From: Symbiodinium natans
Taxonomy: Eukaryota; Sar; Dinophyceae; Suessiales; Symbiodiniaceae
Length of the DNA stretch: 57,500 bases
Assembly (NCBI GenBank): GCA_905221605.1
Contig: CAJNDS010002240.1
Location: 57,501 to 115,000 of the forward strand
Reading direction: 5' to 3'
The position numbers and the translations under genes are program-made. Positions 38,187-48,155 of this stretch are shown here, in pieces; the first letter of the stretch is position 1; every line of letters begins with the position of its first letter. The notes beneath the pieces were generated by a model, which searched no databases, was not told the DNA's origin, and saw nothing but the letters and a program-made list of their open reading frames with translations.

Positions 38187-38290
38187 TATCAGTCCTAAAC
38201 CCTAAACCCTAAACCAAAAACCCTAAACCCTAAACCCCCTAAACCTAATCCCTAAACCCTAAACCCTAAACCCTAAACCCTAAACCCTAA

Positions 38291-38368
38291 AACTACTCGA
38301 AAACTCTTGGTTTTCGGATCTTTGAGTGAACTATTCGCGAGCGACTCCACGATCTTGCCCACGACTTC
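38291..38368 (-). CDS. Exon-like coding island
   Basis: 26 codons, EVVGKIVESLANSSLKDPKT to SFRVV. CCCTAAA directly left. Confidence 0.5.
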
Positions 38369-38460
38369 AGCCCAAACAAACTAAAAACGCTAGAAACCCC
38401 AAAAAACCTCCTAAAGCTTCTCCCGAAACCCTAAACCCTCAACCCTCAACCCTCAACCCT

Positions 38461-38592
38461 CAACCCTAAACCCTAAACCCTAAACCCTAAACCCTAAACC
38501 CTAAACCCTAAACCCTAAACCCTAACCCTAAACCCTAAACCCTAAACCCTAAACCCTAAACCCTAAACCCTAAACCCTAAACCCTAAACCCT
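38461..38592 (-). repeat. CCCTAAA telomere-type array
   Basis: About 19 units, one 6-bp unit. Confidence 0.95.
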
Positions 38593-38593
38593 T

Positions 38594-38635
38594 GCCTGGG
38601 AAGACTTTGTTCACCTCGCTGCCATACTTCGTTAG
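38594..38635 (-). CDS. Short exon-like island
   Basis: 14 codons, LTKYGSEVNKVFPG, immediately right of the CCCTAAA array. Confidence 0.35.
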
Positions 38636-39080
38636 GCAGCCAGCGTGGCCTGGTTAGGCCCAGGCGAAGCCGACTATGGGGCTCGATTGAGGGGCCTTGG
38701 GCTAAGAGATTCAAACCCTCAACCCTAAAGCCTAAACTCGAAACCCTCTACACCCTTTAAGCCCTCTACGAAACCCTCTGCGAAACCCTCCAAAACCCTC
38801 TAACACGCTCTAAAGCCCTCCAAAACCCTCTAAAGCCCTCCAAAACTCCCTAAAAACCCTCTAAACCTCCCTAAACACTCTGAACCCCTCTAAACAGCGT
38901 CCGAAGCACAGGGCTCAGGAGTTCAGGGGGCCCAGGGGTTTAGAGACTTAGGGGGGCTGTGGGTTCAGGCTAACCCTAAACCCTAAACCCTAAAAACTTG
39001 TCGATGAGCTTACCGTGAACCTAAAAAGCCCTAAAAGCGACATGCCCAAGAGGTTAGAAGCCCTCAAAGCCCTCAACACC

Positions 39081-39437
39081 CTAAACAGCCGTGAATCGTG
39101 AACCCTTTCTTCTCTGAAAGTGGCTTGACAGCCGTTGGGTCTCAGACGCTTTCGTCAGCAACGCCTTCTTCGTCTCATTGTACTTCTTCTTGGTCTTCTC
39201 GATGCGAGCAGACCATAGAGACAACAAGCTCCTGCTGGCCTGCACAAGGTCACTGAGAACGGTTGGCTCATCCAGAGTCTGCCCATTTACCTTCAGCGCG
39301 AACATGTGCCAACTTCTGATAAACTGTCCGTTCCTGGCATTGATGCGACACTCAAGCTGAACAGCTTGCGTCCCCTAGCCTCGTAAACGGCAACATCCAC
39401 TTTCTCATAGGGGTCTTCATCATTGTCCGTGCCATCC
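39081..39437 (-). pseudogene. Coding fragment with one apparent frameshift
   Basis: Upstream frame reads GTDNDEDPYEKVDVAVYEAR (about 39432-39373). At GCTAGGGGACGC (about 39375) the protein-like reading moves to another frame: QAVQLECRINARNGQFIRSW, then HMFALKVNGQTLDEPTVLSD and a Lys-rich helical tail before TGA or equivalent at 39081. One extra G in the GGGG run would explain it, either a real lesion or a base-calling error. A C15 tract abuts the upstream edge. Family not recognised. Confidence 0.45.
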
Positions 39438-39529
39438 CCCCCCCCCCCCCCCTGCCCCCGGCGCACCTAAACCCTAAACCCTAAACCCTAAACCCTGGAC
39501 CCTGAACCCTAAACCCTAAACCCTAAACC

Positions 39530-39610
39530 CTTTGGGCCTCCGAATGCATGGTTGGCCGAGAGCTGCAGGAGGGCCACGTCGTCCGCAGGGCCGTTGGCAG
39601 CGCATTGGGC
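39530..39610 (-). CDS. Exon-like coding island
   Basis: 27 codons, AQCAANGPADDVALLQLSAN to GGPK. Strong G/C third positions; left CCCTAAA, right TTTAGGG. The last well-supported minus exon before the strand switch. Confidence 0.6.
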
Positions 39611-40059
39611 CTCTGAGGGTTAACTGTTCGCATCTTCAGGGTTCTTAAGTACGGAATGTGTGGGTTTAGGGTTTAGGGTTTGGGGTTTGGGGTTTAGGGT
39701 TTATAGGGTTTAGGGTTTAGGGTTTAGGGTTTATGGGGTTTAGGGGTTTCGGGGTTAGGGTTTAGGGTTCAGGGTTGAGGGAATGAGGGAATGAGGGAAT
39801 TCGTTACCCTGTAGAATCGCTTAAGAGGCAGTATAAGAGGATAAAAAGGTTTTTTTTAAGTAGGGCCTGAGGGAATTCGGTACCCTGTTTAATCCCTAAG
39901 AGGGATACTTTTAACCCCAAACCGTAAACCCTAAACCCTAAACCCTAAACCCTAAACCCTAAACCCTAAACCCTAAACCCTAAACCCTAAACCCTAAACC
40001 CAATTGCCTCATTCTCTGCTAAGAACCCTGCAAGGAAGGCTTAAAGCTGCTTGCTGCAG

Positions 40060-40228
40060 TTAGGGTTTAGGGTTTAGGGTTTAGGGTTTAGGGTTTAGGG
40101 TTTAGGGTTTAGGGTTTAGGGTTTAGGGTTTAGGGTTTCGGGTTTCGGGTTTAGGGTTTAGGGTTTAGGGTTTAGGGTTTAGGGTTTAGGGTTTAGGGTT
40201 TAGGGTTTAGGGTTTAGGGTTTAGGGTT
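40060..40228 (+). repeat. TTTAGGG telomere-type array
   Basis: About 24 units with two TTTCGGG variants; lies at the coding-strand switch. Confidence 0.95.
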
Positions 40229-40463
40229 TTTGGGCCTTAGCTGCAAAATCACTTTACTTAAGCTTTGGTAGTCATTACTCCGACTTAGGTGGTACAGCCG
40301 GCAACTGAATCAAAGACTGTTTCACCCTTAAAAGAAGAACAGTACTGAATAATGACATTCATTATTTTTCTGTGGGGTTACGTGCTGAGTAAAGAATCAA
40401 ACATGAGGAAGGAACCAACCCTAAACCCTAAACCCTCAACCCTCAACCCTAAACCCTAAACTG

Positions 40464-40568
40464 CAGCGTAACTACAGCCGATCCTCCTTGCCATCCACCC
40501 TGGAAAGGCAGGCCCAGACCAGAAGCAGCGCCGCCCGCATCGTCGCAGAGGGTCGGTTCGGTTTCGGG
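40464..40568 (+). CDS. Exon-like coding island
   Basis: 35 codons, QRNYSRSSLPSTLERQAQTR to RFGFG; left CCCTAAA, right TTTAGGG. First strong plus exon after the switch. Confidence 0.55.
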
Positions 40569-40697
40569 GGGGGGGTCGGTTCGCAGAAGGGGCTGGAGGA
40601 TTTTGGGGCTATAGGAGTTCGGGGGTTAGGGTTTAGGGTTTAGGGTTTTGGGTTTTGGGTTTGGGGTTTAAGGTTTAAGGTTTAAGGTTTACGGGGT

Positions 40698-40814
40698 GCT
40701 TCAGCATGGATTTGGGACTCAGGCTCGGTACGTGGAAGAGAACTACGAGCCGAAGCCCACCATCAAAAACCTGACAAGCTGAAGGCACATATGTACAGAT
40801 TAGAGCTGAAGTGA
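40698..40814 (+). CDS. Exon-like island ending in a stop
   Basis: 38 codons and TGA: ASAWIWDSGSVRGRELRAEA to RLELK. Mixed globular composition. Confidence 0.5.
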   Translation, partial: ASAWIWDSGSVRGRELRAEAHHQKPDKLKAHMYRLELK

Positions 40815-41176
40815 CATGGAAGAACCCCTCTGCTTGAACCTCCAGAAGCGGGTTTAGGTTGTGTTAGGTTTGGTTTAGGGTTTAGGGTTTGCATGTAGGG
40901 TTTAGGGTTTATGGTTTACTTAGTTGCTGAGTTCATAAGCCCCCAAAAAAGTGTATACTTTCAGTTTTATAGGGGGTTAGAGTATCCCAAAAAGTGTAAA
41001 GTGTGCTCACTCAGCTGCTAAGTTTATGGCTTAGGGATTTGTGGGTTCAGGAAGGTTGCCTACTCAGCCCCCTTTCCATGAAGGGATGGTAGACCAAGGA
41101 GGCTGAAACCCTAAACCCTAAACCCTAAACCCTAAACCCTAAACCCTAAACCCTGAACCCTGAACCCTGAATCCTG

Positions 41177-41263
41177 GACGTTCAGGAACTCAAGCTGAGC
41201 TGCTTGCCACAATATGGCTACAGAGTGAAACAGAGGATAACCTTGCTCTAGTAGGACTGTGAC
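41177..41263 (-). CDS. Exon-like island with good acceptor, minus strand
   Basis: 29 codons, VTVLLEQGYPLFHSVAILWQ to EFLNV. The bases GGGCTCTTGTCACAG sit at its upstream edge. A shorter plus frame (ELKLSCLPQYGYRVKQ) also exists. Confidence 0.45.
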
Positions 41264-41654
41264 AAGAGCCCAGCAGGGTCTAGGGTTTAGGGTTCAGGGC
41301 TTAGGGTTTAGAAGGTTCAGGGTTTAGGGTTTAGGGTTTAGGGTTTAGGGTTTAGGGTTTAGGGTTTAAGGTTTAGGGTTTAGGGTTTAGGGTTTAGGGT
41401 TTAGGGTTTAGGGTCTAGGGTTTAGGGTTTAGGGTTTAGGGTTTAGGGTTTAGGGTTTAGGGTTTAGGGTTTAGGGTGGTTTGACCCTCCCGAAATCCTT
41501 AAGCCCCTCAACCAAGATGTAGGATTTTTGGGCCTTGCGAGCCGCATGAACCCTAAAATCGTAGAAGGCACGTATACGTTTAGGGTTTAGGTTTTAGGGT
41601 CTAGGGTTTAGTGTTTAGGGTTTAGGGTAAACTTAGGGTTTAGGGTTTAGGTTT

Positions 41655-41795
41655 GGAGCCAGATCCCAATTTTGCCGGGCCATGTGGACCCGCAAGGCTT
41701 GCAGTGTCCTCGCCGCAGCTGCGTTCGCAAAGCTTGGTGGCGATGAGGGCGAAGAAGCCAGCAGTGCGGCTGGAGAGGGAGAACTTGTTGCGGTT
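41655..41795 (-). CDS. Exon-like island, 47 codons
   Basis: NRNKFSLSSRTAGFFALIAT to AKLGSGS, with strongly G/C-ending codons. The plus strand is also open from an ATG (MWTRKACSVLAAAAFAKLGG). I favour minus by codon bias; strand matters because it sets where the switch lies. Confidence 0.45.
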
Positions 41796-41824
41796 GAGGG
41801 TTTTGGGGTTTTTGGGGTTTTTGG

Positions 41825-41985
41825 GTTTTAGGGCTTTAGGGTTTTAGGGTTTTAGGGTTTTAGGGTTTTAGGGTTTTAGGGTTTTAGGGTTTTAGGGTTT
41901 TAGGGTTTTAGGGTTTTAGGGCTTTAGGCTTTAGGGCTTTAGGGTTTTAGGGCTTTAGGGCTTTAGGGTTTTAGGGTTTTAGGGT
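41825..41985 (+). repeat. 8-bp TTTTAGGG array
   Basis: About 20 units of GGGTTTTA with GGGCTTTA variants; a length variant of the telomere unit. Confidence 0.93.
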
Positions 41986-42289
41986 CAAGCTTTGGGGTGT
42001 GTGCACTCAAACTATCCTCACCCGCAACAAACGGCCTCATATGGGGTAGGTCTAAACCGGCTATACCCGAAACTACCTTATGTACACGCATTCAGACAGG
42101 GAGCTCAAAAGGCAAAAAATGGAAGGTGGCCATGTAGGTATACACTCTTGCCACGCTGAGGTTGCAAGGTTACAGGGTTCTTCAGGCGGGGGAAGGGGGT
42201 TTCAAGGGGGGGTTTAGGGTTTAGGGTTTAGGGTTTAGGGTTCAGGGTTTAGGGTTTAGGGTTTAGGGTTTAGGGAGAAAGGGGGGTAT

Positions 42290-42840
42290 CTAACCCAAGG
42301 TTCCCCAAACACTCCCCACTACTCCCTAAGGCTCCGTAAGCTTCCCTAAGGCTCCTTAAGTACCTACCACCCTTGAACCCCCCTCCCTTTAAGAAGCCTA
42401 TAACAAGGGCTGCCTCGGGAGTGGTTTATGGCCGGATGAGATCCAGCCAGGGGTCGATACTTTTCGCAAAAGGGGGGGAGGGGGGCCAATAAAAAGTGAG
42501 GCTTTTATGGCTTTATGAGACTTGTACAGGGGATTAAGGGTAGTAAATAGTAAACTTGTATGGCTTTATAAGGATTGTATAGGGGATGAAGGGTAACACA
42601 ATTTATAAAATGATGCTCAAACCTAATATAGGGGTTGGAATAGTGACTAATATTATTCCCTTAGGGTACTAGAGTTCTCAAGCGCGTGCATCCACAGAAA
42701 GGACAGCCTGGTCAAATGCTCCAAGAGTGCGTGGAATTTTTCCAAACCCTAAGCCACAAACCCAAAACCCGAAATCCCAAAACCCAAAACCCCAAACCCT
42801 AAATCCAAAACTCCAAACCATAAACCCTAAACCCAGTTGG
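42290..42840. other. AT-rich and repeat DNA, no gene
   Basis: Short CTAAGGCTCC duplications at 42328-42360, then copy 2 of the TTATAAGGATT family (42497-42640), where the core unit is itself tandemly doubled, then CCCAAAA-like repeat. Confidence 0.55.
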
Positions 42841-42849
42841 GGTCTGCAG

Positions 42850-42960
42850 GGTCCGCTGGGGTGTTCTAGTCAAGCAGCAGCTTTACGGGACCCGCGACGC
42901 CTCCTTGAGCTCACGAAACACCAGCCCAGCAGCCCGGCATCCTTCAGGCAGTTGTTTAGG
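42850..42960 (+). CDS. Exon-like island with acceptor
   Basis: 37 codons, GPLGCSSQAAALRDPRRLLE to RQLFR, following GGGGTCTGCAG. Left CCCTAAA, right TTTAGGG. Confidence 0.5.
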
Positions 42961-43065
42961 GTTTAGGGTTTAGGGTTAAGGGTTTAGGGTTTAGGGTTTA
43001 GGGTTTAGGGTTTAGGGTTTGGGGTTTAGGGTTTAGGGTTTAGGGTTTAGGATTTAGGGTTTAGG

Positions 43066-43185
43066 GTTGCCACAAGAAGTGCACGTCGCTCTACGGAGTA
43101 TCATTTCTTTCCTCAAGACCGGAAATCCTTTGAGGACTGCACTCACACCCTGAGGTGGCAACGTACATTCCAGCGTCCAATGTAG
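43066..43185 (+). CDS. Exon-like island ending in a stop
   Basis: 39 codons and TAG: VATRSARRSTEYHFFPQDRK to QRPM. Sits between two TTTAGGG arrays. Confidence 0.5.
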   Translation, partial: VATRSARRSTEYHFFPQDRKSFEDCTHTLRWQRTFQRPM

Positions 43186-43566
43186 TGGAGGGTTTAGGAT
43201 TTAGGGCTATTAGGGTTCGGCTGTAGGGTATAAGGCGTTCACTCCGCCCCCCCCCCCCCCCCATGGTTCATTGTGGGTTAGCATTAGCATTTAGGGTTTC
43301 CCGTGGTTCGTGCTTGCTTAGGGATACGGGTTAAGGGTTAAGGGTTAAGGGTTTAGGGTCGAGGTTTTGGGTTAGGGGGGTGGGAGGCGGAGGGGTCGAG
43401 AACGCGGAGCGCAGACGCAGATACACACCCCTGGCAGCAAAATAAGCCCTAAACCCCTCACTGTCACAGTGGCATCTTTTCGAGTTGAAGGTTTAGGGTT
43501 TAGGGTTTAGGGTTTAGGGTTTAGGGCTTAGGGCTTAAGGTCTTCACTCCGTAGCTGCCCAAACAA

Positions 43567-43641
43567 CCTAAGAAGCCCTTGGGATGAAGAATGACTTGGG
43601 CCCCCCGCCTCACAGCTGCCGCAGCGAACTGGCTGCCACAG
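43567..43641 (-). CDS. Possible exon, strand uncertain
   Basis: LWQPVRCGSCEAGGPSHSSS to GLLR on minus; a plus exon starting after CCGCCTCACAG is an alternative. Confidence 0.3.
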
Positions 43642-43734
43642 ATATCCTTGTTTAGGATTTAGGGTTTAGGGTTTAGGGCTTAGGGTTTAGGGCTTAGGGT
43701 TTAGGGTTTACGGTTTAGGGTTTAGGGTTTAGGC

Positions 43735-44172
43735 TTGGGGGGTTTGCTCGCGGCTGGGGGGATTTCTTATAGTATGCTTGTAGCGACCACAAGGGAGTAT
43801 ACAATTCGTAGTTCCTCCGACCCCTACACTAGTCGTGCTTACCAGGGACTCTGGAAATCAAGTATCTTACTATTCCCCATCAAAGGGATGATGAAAGGGG
43901 CCTCACCCTTCGAACCTTCTCAGGTTTGCAAAACAATACACAGTATCGCAAATATCAATGCTTCAAGTACCCCCACCGCCTCTGCTCCCGGGAGTGTCAC
44001 GACTTTCTCTGTGTCCGATTTCACCCTAAAACGCAGAGGCAGGTCCCCCACTGAATACGAGACTGAGACCTCCGTCGCCAGCCGGAGGGCTTCTGGCTGC
44101 GGAGCTCCCGAGCCTGCCGGCTTCGGTGCGTTCGCTCCGCTCGGTTCACTCAGTTTAGGGTTTAGGGTTTAG
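43735..44172 (+). CDS. Hypothetical 145-codon frame between repeat arrays
   Basis: Open across a whole unique segment: SYSMLVATTREYTIRSSSDP, LLFPIKGMMKGASPFEPSQV, and a Ser/Thr-rich middle. The last seven codons are telomeric repeat. The minus strand is also open over 43932-44155 (LRLATEVSYSVGDLPLRFRV then SDTEKVVTLPGAEAVG). Only one can be real; the unbiased codon use of the first part suggests a transferred or decayed segment. Confidence 0.35.
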   Translation: MGGLLAAGGISYSMLVATTREYTIRSSSDPYTSRAYQGLWKSSILLFPIKGMMKGASPFEPSQVCKTIHSIANINASSTPTASAPGSVTTFSVSDFTLKRRGRSPTEYETETSVASRRASGCGAPEPAGFGAFAPLGSLSLGFRV

Positions 44173-44272
44173 GGTTTAGGGTTTAGGGTTTAGGGTTTAG
44201 GGTTTAGGGTTTAGGGTTTAGGGTTTAGGGTTTAGGGTTTAGGGTTTAGGGTTTAGGGTTTAGGGTTTAGGG
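44152..44272 (+). repeat. TTTAGGG telomere-type array
   Basis: About 17 uninterrupted units. Confidence 0.95.
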
Positions 44273-44322
44273 CTCAAGGGTTGAGAGCTGAGGGTCCCTA
44301 AACTGAGCCAGGGCTCCCGGAA

Positions 44323-44388
44323 ACCAGGATTTCTCTTCTCGGGGGCGGTAGGCCCCCAAGGGCAGCACGCCAGCTGCCTCTTGCGCAC
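44323..44388 (-). CDS. Exon-like island
   Basis: 22 codons, VRKRQLACCPWGPTAPEKRN to PG, ahead of TTTGGGG repeat on the right. Confidence 0.4.
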
Positions 44389-44448
44389 GGGGTTTGGGGT
44401 TTAGGGTCTAGGGTTTGGGGTTTGGGGTTAAGGGTCTAGGGTCTAGGG

Positions 44449-44580
44449 TTTGGGGTTTGGGGTTTGGGGTTTGGGGTTTGGGGTTTGGGGTTTGGGGTTT
44501 GGGGTTTAGGGTTTAGGGCTTTAGGGCTTTAGGGCTTTAGGGCTTTAGGGCTTTAGGGCTTTAGGGCTTTAGGGCTTTGG
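44449..44580 (+). repeat. TTTGGGG array then 8-bp GGGCTTTA array
   Basis: About nine TTTGGGG units, two canonical, then eight GGGCTTTA units; two different variants homogenised side by side. Confidence 0.93.
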
Positions 44581-44632
44581 GGGACATGGGTGAGGATGCC
44601 ATACCGATTGACTGGGTTCGGTTTGGGGGCCC

Positions 44633-44772
44633 TATAAGAATTAGAACTGCTTCTGGCTTGATAAGGATGATACAGGGGATTATGGGTAGTACAAATTAAG
44701 TTCTTATCGGGCTTTATAAGGATTACGTAGGGGATTAAGAGCAATGAAAAATGAAAATTCTGTTCAAACCTA
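44633..44772 (+). repeat. Dispersed TTATAAGGATT family, copy 3
   Basis: Two tandem core units (GGATGATACAGGGGATTATG and GGATTACGTAGGGGATTAAG) followed by CAAACCTACCCCTG, as in the copy at 26180-26270. Confidence 0.6.
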
Positions 44773-44876
44773 CCCCTGGATTGAGGCCCAGCGAAGCCAA
44801 GCGACCCCAAATTATGAGCCTTGGACAAACAGGGATTAGGGTTTAGGGTTTCGGGTTTAGGGTTTAGGGTTTAGGA

Positions 44877-44984
44877 CTTCGGAACCGGCTGAAGGAAGGC
44901 AAAAAAACCTTCTGGCAAGGAATGGACCCGAAGCCAGTTGTAACAGCTCGAGGTGGCATCGGGACAGCTGCAACTCTAAACCGG
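44877..44984 (+). CDS. Exon-like coding island
   Basis: 36 codons, LRNRLKEGKKTFWQGMDPKP to TLNR. One of the clearest plus exons; TTTAGGG on both sides. Confidence 0.6.
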
Positions 44985-45106
44985 GTTTAGGGTTTAGGGT
45001 TTAGTTTAGGGTTTAAGGGTTTAGGGTTTAGGGTTCAGGGTTCAGGGTTTAGGGTTTAGGCCTTAAGGGTTTAGGGGTAATGGTTAGGGCTGAGGGTTTC
45101 GTAACT

Positions 45107-45208
45107 CTTCACCCGAAACTGTGGAGGCTCGTGGTCCTGCCTTCCGGCCGACAGCCGAGCGCCGCCGACGGGCCGCGCCGGGTCCCTGGATCCTTTCAAG
45201 GATTTGAG
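45107..45208 (+). CDS. Exon-like coding island
   Basis: 34 codons, LHPKLWRLVVLPSGRQPSAA to QGFE, GC-rich. Confidence 0.45.
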
Positions 45209-45373
45209 GTTTAGGGTTTAGGGTTTAGGGTTTAGGGTTTAGGGTTTAGGGTTCAGGGTTCAGGGTTCAGGCCTTAGGGGACTAGATCTCCCCAGAACCT
45301 CACTACCCCTTCACCCTATATCCCGTACACCCACCTGAACCCTGCGAAACCCCATTTCCCCATTTGCAGTACG

Positions 45374-45448
45374 CGTCCTAACTGCTTGCAAAGGGGCAGT
45401 GTGCTTTCAGCTGCCTGGTGCAGAATATCTGCCATAAGGGGCATGGAC
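45374..45448 (+). CDS. Exon-like island with acceptor
   Basis: 25 codons, RPNCLQRGSVLSAAWCRISA to RGMD; CCCCATTTGCAG lies a few bases upstream. Confidence 0.45.
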
Positions 45449-45600
45449 CCTGAACCGTTTGGGGTTCAGGGTTTAGGGCTTAGGGCTTAGGGCTTAGGGT
45501 TTAGGGTTTAGGGTTTAGGGTTTAGGGTTTAGGGTTTAGGGTTTAGGGTTTAGGTTTAGGGTTTAGGGTTTAGGGTTTAGGGTTTAAATCCTATATTCGG

Positions 45601-45690
45601 ACTCCTGCTGCCCTGGCAAAGCCGCACGAAGCGCAGGAGGTCGTATCGCGTGCCATCTTCGCAGGTGGCCGAAAAGCCTGGGAACCCCAG
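45601..45690 (+). CDS. Exon-like coding island
   Basis: 30 codons, TPAALAKPHEAQEVVSRAIF to WEPQ; amphipathic helix-like. Strong support. Confidence 0.6.
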
Positions 45691-46288
45691 ACAGGCCCCT
45701 CCAATCCCTACACCCAAAAGCTGTAACCCGAACCCCAAACCCCAAACCGCGACACCCTAAACCCTAAACCCTAAACCCTAAACCCTAAAACCCTAAACCT
45801 TAAACCCTCTACCCTATTCAGAGCTGGCATGTAGGGGCTCAGGGGGCTATCTGGCTACATCCCGACGTCATGTCGGAGCACCGGTGCTGGTTTAGGGCTG
45901 AGGGTTTAGGGTTTGGGGTTTGGGGTTGTTCAGGGTTGAGGGTTGTTTAGGGTTTAGGATTAGGGTTTAGGGTCTAGGGTCCACAGAGAACTTGTAGTTT
46001 GCACCCATACACGCCAAACCCTCAACCCAACCCACCCACCCGAACCCCCCTAAAACCTAAGCAGACGAACCCCAAACTCTAAGCCTTAAACCCTTCACCC
46101 CTTGTATAACCCTAAACCCTAAACCCGCAACCCCTAGACCTTAAACCCTGAACCCTAAACCCTAAACCCCTGAAACCCAGGGACCTTTTGAGCTTTGTCT
46201 ACGATTGTAAGAAGTAGAGCTATAAGCTCTAAAAAGGACCCTAAACCGGGACCTCCTGCCCTGCCCATCATTATGTACCAAGTGCCAT

Positions 46289-46310
46289 GGAAGGAAGGAA
46301 GGAAGGAAGG
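46289..46310. repeat. (GGAA)5 microsatellite
   Basis: Short tetranucleotide run. Confidence 0.95.
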
Positions 46311-46445
46311 TCAAAGGCTTGAAGGGTTGAAGAGTGGGGCTGCAAGGGTTAAAGCCCTAAACCCTAAACCCTAAACCCTAAACCCTAAACCCTAAACCCC
46401 AAACCCTAAACCCTAAACCCTAAACCCTTCCCCCTAAACCCGAGG

Positions 46446-46556
46446 CGTCCCAAGCTCGACCAGGAAGCAGAGCGTCGGCACCCCGAGGGCGGTGAGTGGG
46501 TACGAGAACACCGCATTCCTGAGAGCGACCAGAAGCCCTCTCTTGCAAGGCGCTTA
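46446..46556 (+). CDS. Exon-like coding island
   Basis: 37 codons, RPKLDQEAERRHPEGGEWVR to ARRL. CCCTAAA left, TTTAGGG right. Confidence 0.6.
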
Positions 46557-46637
46557 GGGGTTTAGGGTTTAGGACCCTAAACCCTAAACCCTAAACCCTA
46601 AACCCTAAACCCTACACCCTAAACCCTACACCCTAAA

Positions 46638-46673
46638 CCCAAAACCCAAAACCCAAAACCCAAAACCCAAAAC
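46638..46673 (-). repeat. CCCAAAA variant array
   Basis: Five CCCAAAA units between canonical ones. Confidence 0.9.
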
Positions 46674-46767
46674 CCTAAACCCTAAACCCTGGCAGGGAGG
46701 TTCAACCCTCAACCCTCAACCCTAAACCCTAAAGCGTCAACCCTCAACCCTAAACTCCAAACCTTCC

Positions 46768-46845
46768 CTGAAGCACATTGTAGCCTCGGGTACCTTGGAT
46801 CCCACAAGATCGACCCCACAGTCCCGAAGGCAAGGGTTCTCCCTC
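46768..46845 (+). CDS. Exon-like island
   Basis: 26 codons, LKHIVASGTLDPTRSTPQSR to GFSL; CCCTAAA on both sides. Confidence 0.4.
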
Positions 46846-46878
46846 ATAAACCCTAAACCCTAAACCCTAAACCCTAAA

Positions 46879-46930
46879 CCCGAAACCCGAAACCCGAAAC
46901 CCGAAACCCGAAACCCGAAACCCGAAACCC
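46879..46930 (-). repeat. CCCGAAA variant array
   Basis: Seven successive CCCGAAA units. Confidence 0.92.
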
Positions 46931-47240
46931 TAAACCCAGACGAATGGGTACAATCTTGAGGGATCACAGGCGGAACCCCTTAACATCCAAGGTTTAGGGT
47001 GCAGGATTGGGAGGTTTGGAGGTTACTGGAGGTCTAGGGTTTAAACAGTTTAGGGTTTCGGGTTTGGGGTTTAGGGTTTAGGATTTAGGGTTTAAACCCT
47101 AAACTCCTTAAACCCTATTAGAGGTCCAAAATGGAATCCCTTAATCCCCAGCCCCTGGCGTTCAGGGTTTCGGGTTGAGGGTTGAGGATTTGGGGTCATT
47201 TAGGGTTTAGGCCCTACGTAACACCCTGGCCCCGAAATCC

Positions 47241-47327
47241 ATTTCTGCTGCAAACGAGAGGCGGCCGCGTGGCCACTTTATCTCGCAGAAGAGCGGAAGG
47301 CATAGCCAAGGCCTGTTACACTTGCTA
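47241..47327 (+). CDS. Exon-like coding island
   Basis: 29 codons, ISAANERRPRGHFISQKSGR to LLHLL. Confidence 0.5.
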
Positions 47328-47888
47328 GGGCTTTAGGGGGTTTAGGGTTTAGGGTATAGGGTTCAGGGTTCAGGGTTTGGAGTTTAGGGTGGTTTAGGGA
47401 TTTCGGGCTTCGGGGGTTGGGGGTTTGCGGGGTTGGGGGGTTGGGGCTTCAGTCTAGTGGGTCTTGGGCTGTGTGGGCTTTTGAACTATTGGAGATGTAA
47501 AGCGAAATCCCAACCCCTAAGAGTCCGAAACCCTATATAAACCATGAACACAAAAAGTATCGACCTGGTCCTGGAGCCCTTAAAAGTGAAGACCTAACCC
47601 AAAGCTCTGAATAAACTTCACCCCTTAAAACCTTTTCCCGAAAGCCCCAAACAAACCCAACAAGGCCCTGAACCGTAAACCTTAAAACCCCCAAATCCTA
47701 AACCCCTGAAGGACTCAATCCCATATGAAGCCCCCAAACCCTTTCAAACCCTGAACACGGTAACCCGCAAATCCCTAGGGTTCTAAATCCCCAGCACCCG
47801 CACACCCAGAGAGCCGCTGAAGCCCCATATTATCTCCACATGGGCTTAAGGTTTACGGCTTATAGACCCTAAACCCTCAACCATAAAC

Positions 47889-48011
47889 CTCAGCTTGCTG
47901 AACATCGGTCGGCAAGCTTCTCAGGGGCCCATTCCAAGGAGCTGCATGCCAGCAGTCGCGCCCCCCCACCCGCTGTGGGCGAAAAACCAGCGTCCGCAGC
48001 GAAGAAGGACG
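47889..48011 (+). CDS. Exon-like coding island, 41 codons
   Basis: LSLLNIGRQASQGPIPRSCM to QRRRT; a second plus frame is also open in its latter half. Confidence 0.45.
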
Positions 48012-48068
48012 TAAAACCTAAACCCTAAACCCTAAACCCTAAACCCGAAGCCCTACCGGCCTTCGGAC

Positions 48069-48155
48069 AACATGGTGCACAGGGCAGCGTCCGCATTTCG
48101 TGTTTCTGTGAAGGCAGTTGTTGTCTGCCACACTCTCCGCAGCAGGGAATCCCAA
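48069..48155 (+). CDS. Exon-like coding island
   Basis: 29 codons, NMVHRAASAFRVSVKAVVVC to RESQ; a hydrophobic strand-like centre. Confidence 0.5.

Noticed and set aside
40698-40740. Copia-type protease motif in WIWDSGS
   Set aside because: Only DSG is shared; the following residues do not fit the protease and no other pol domain is nearby.
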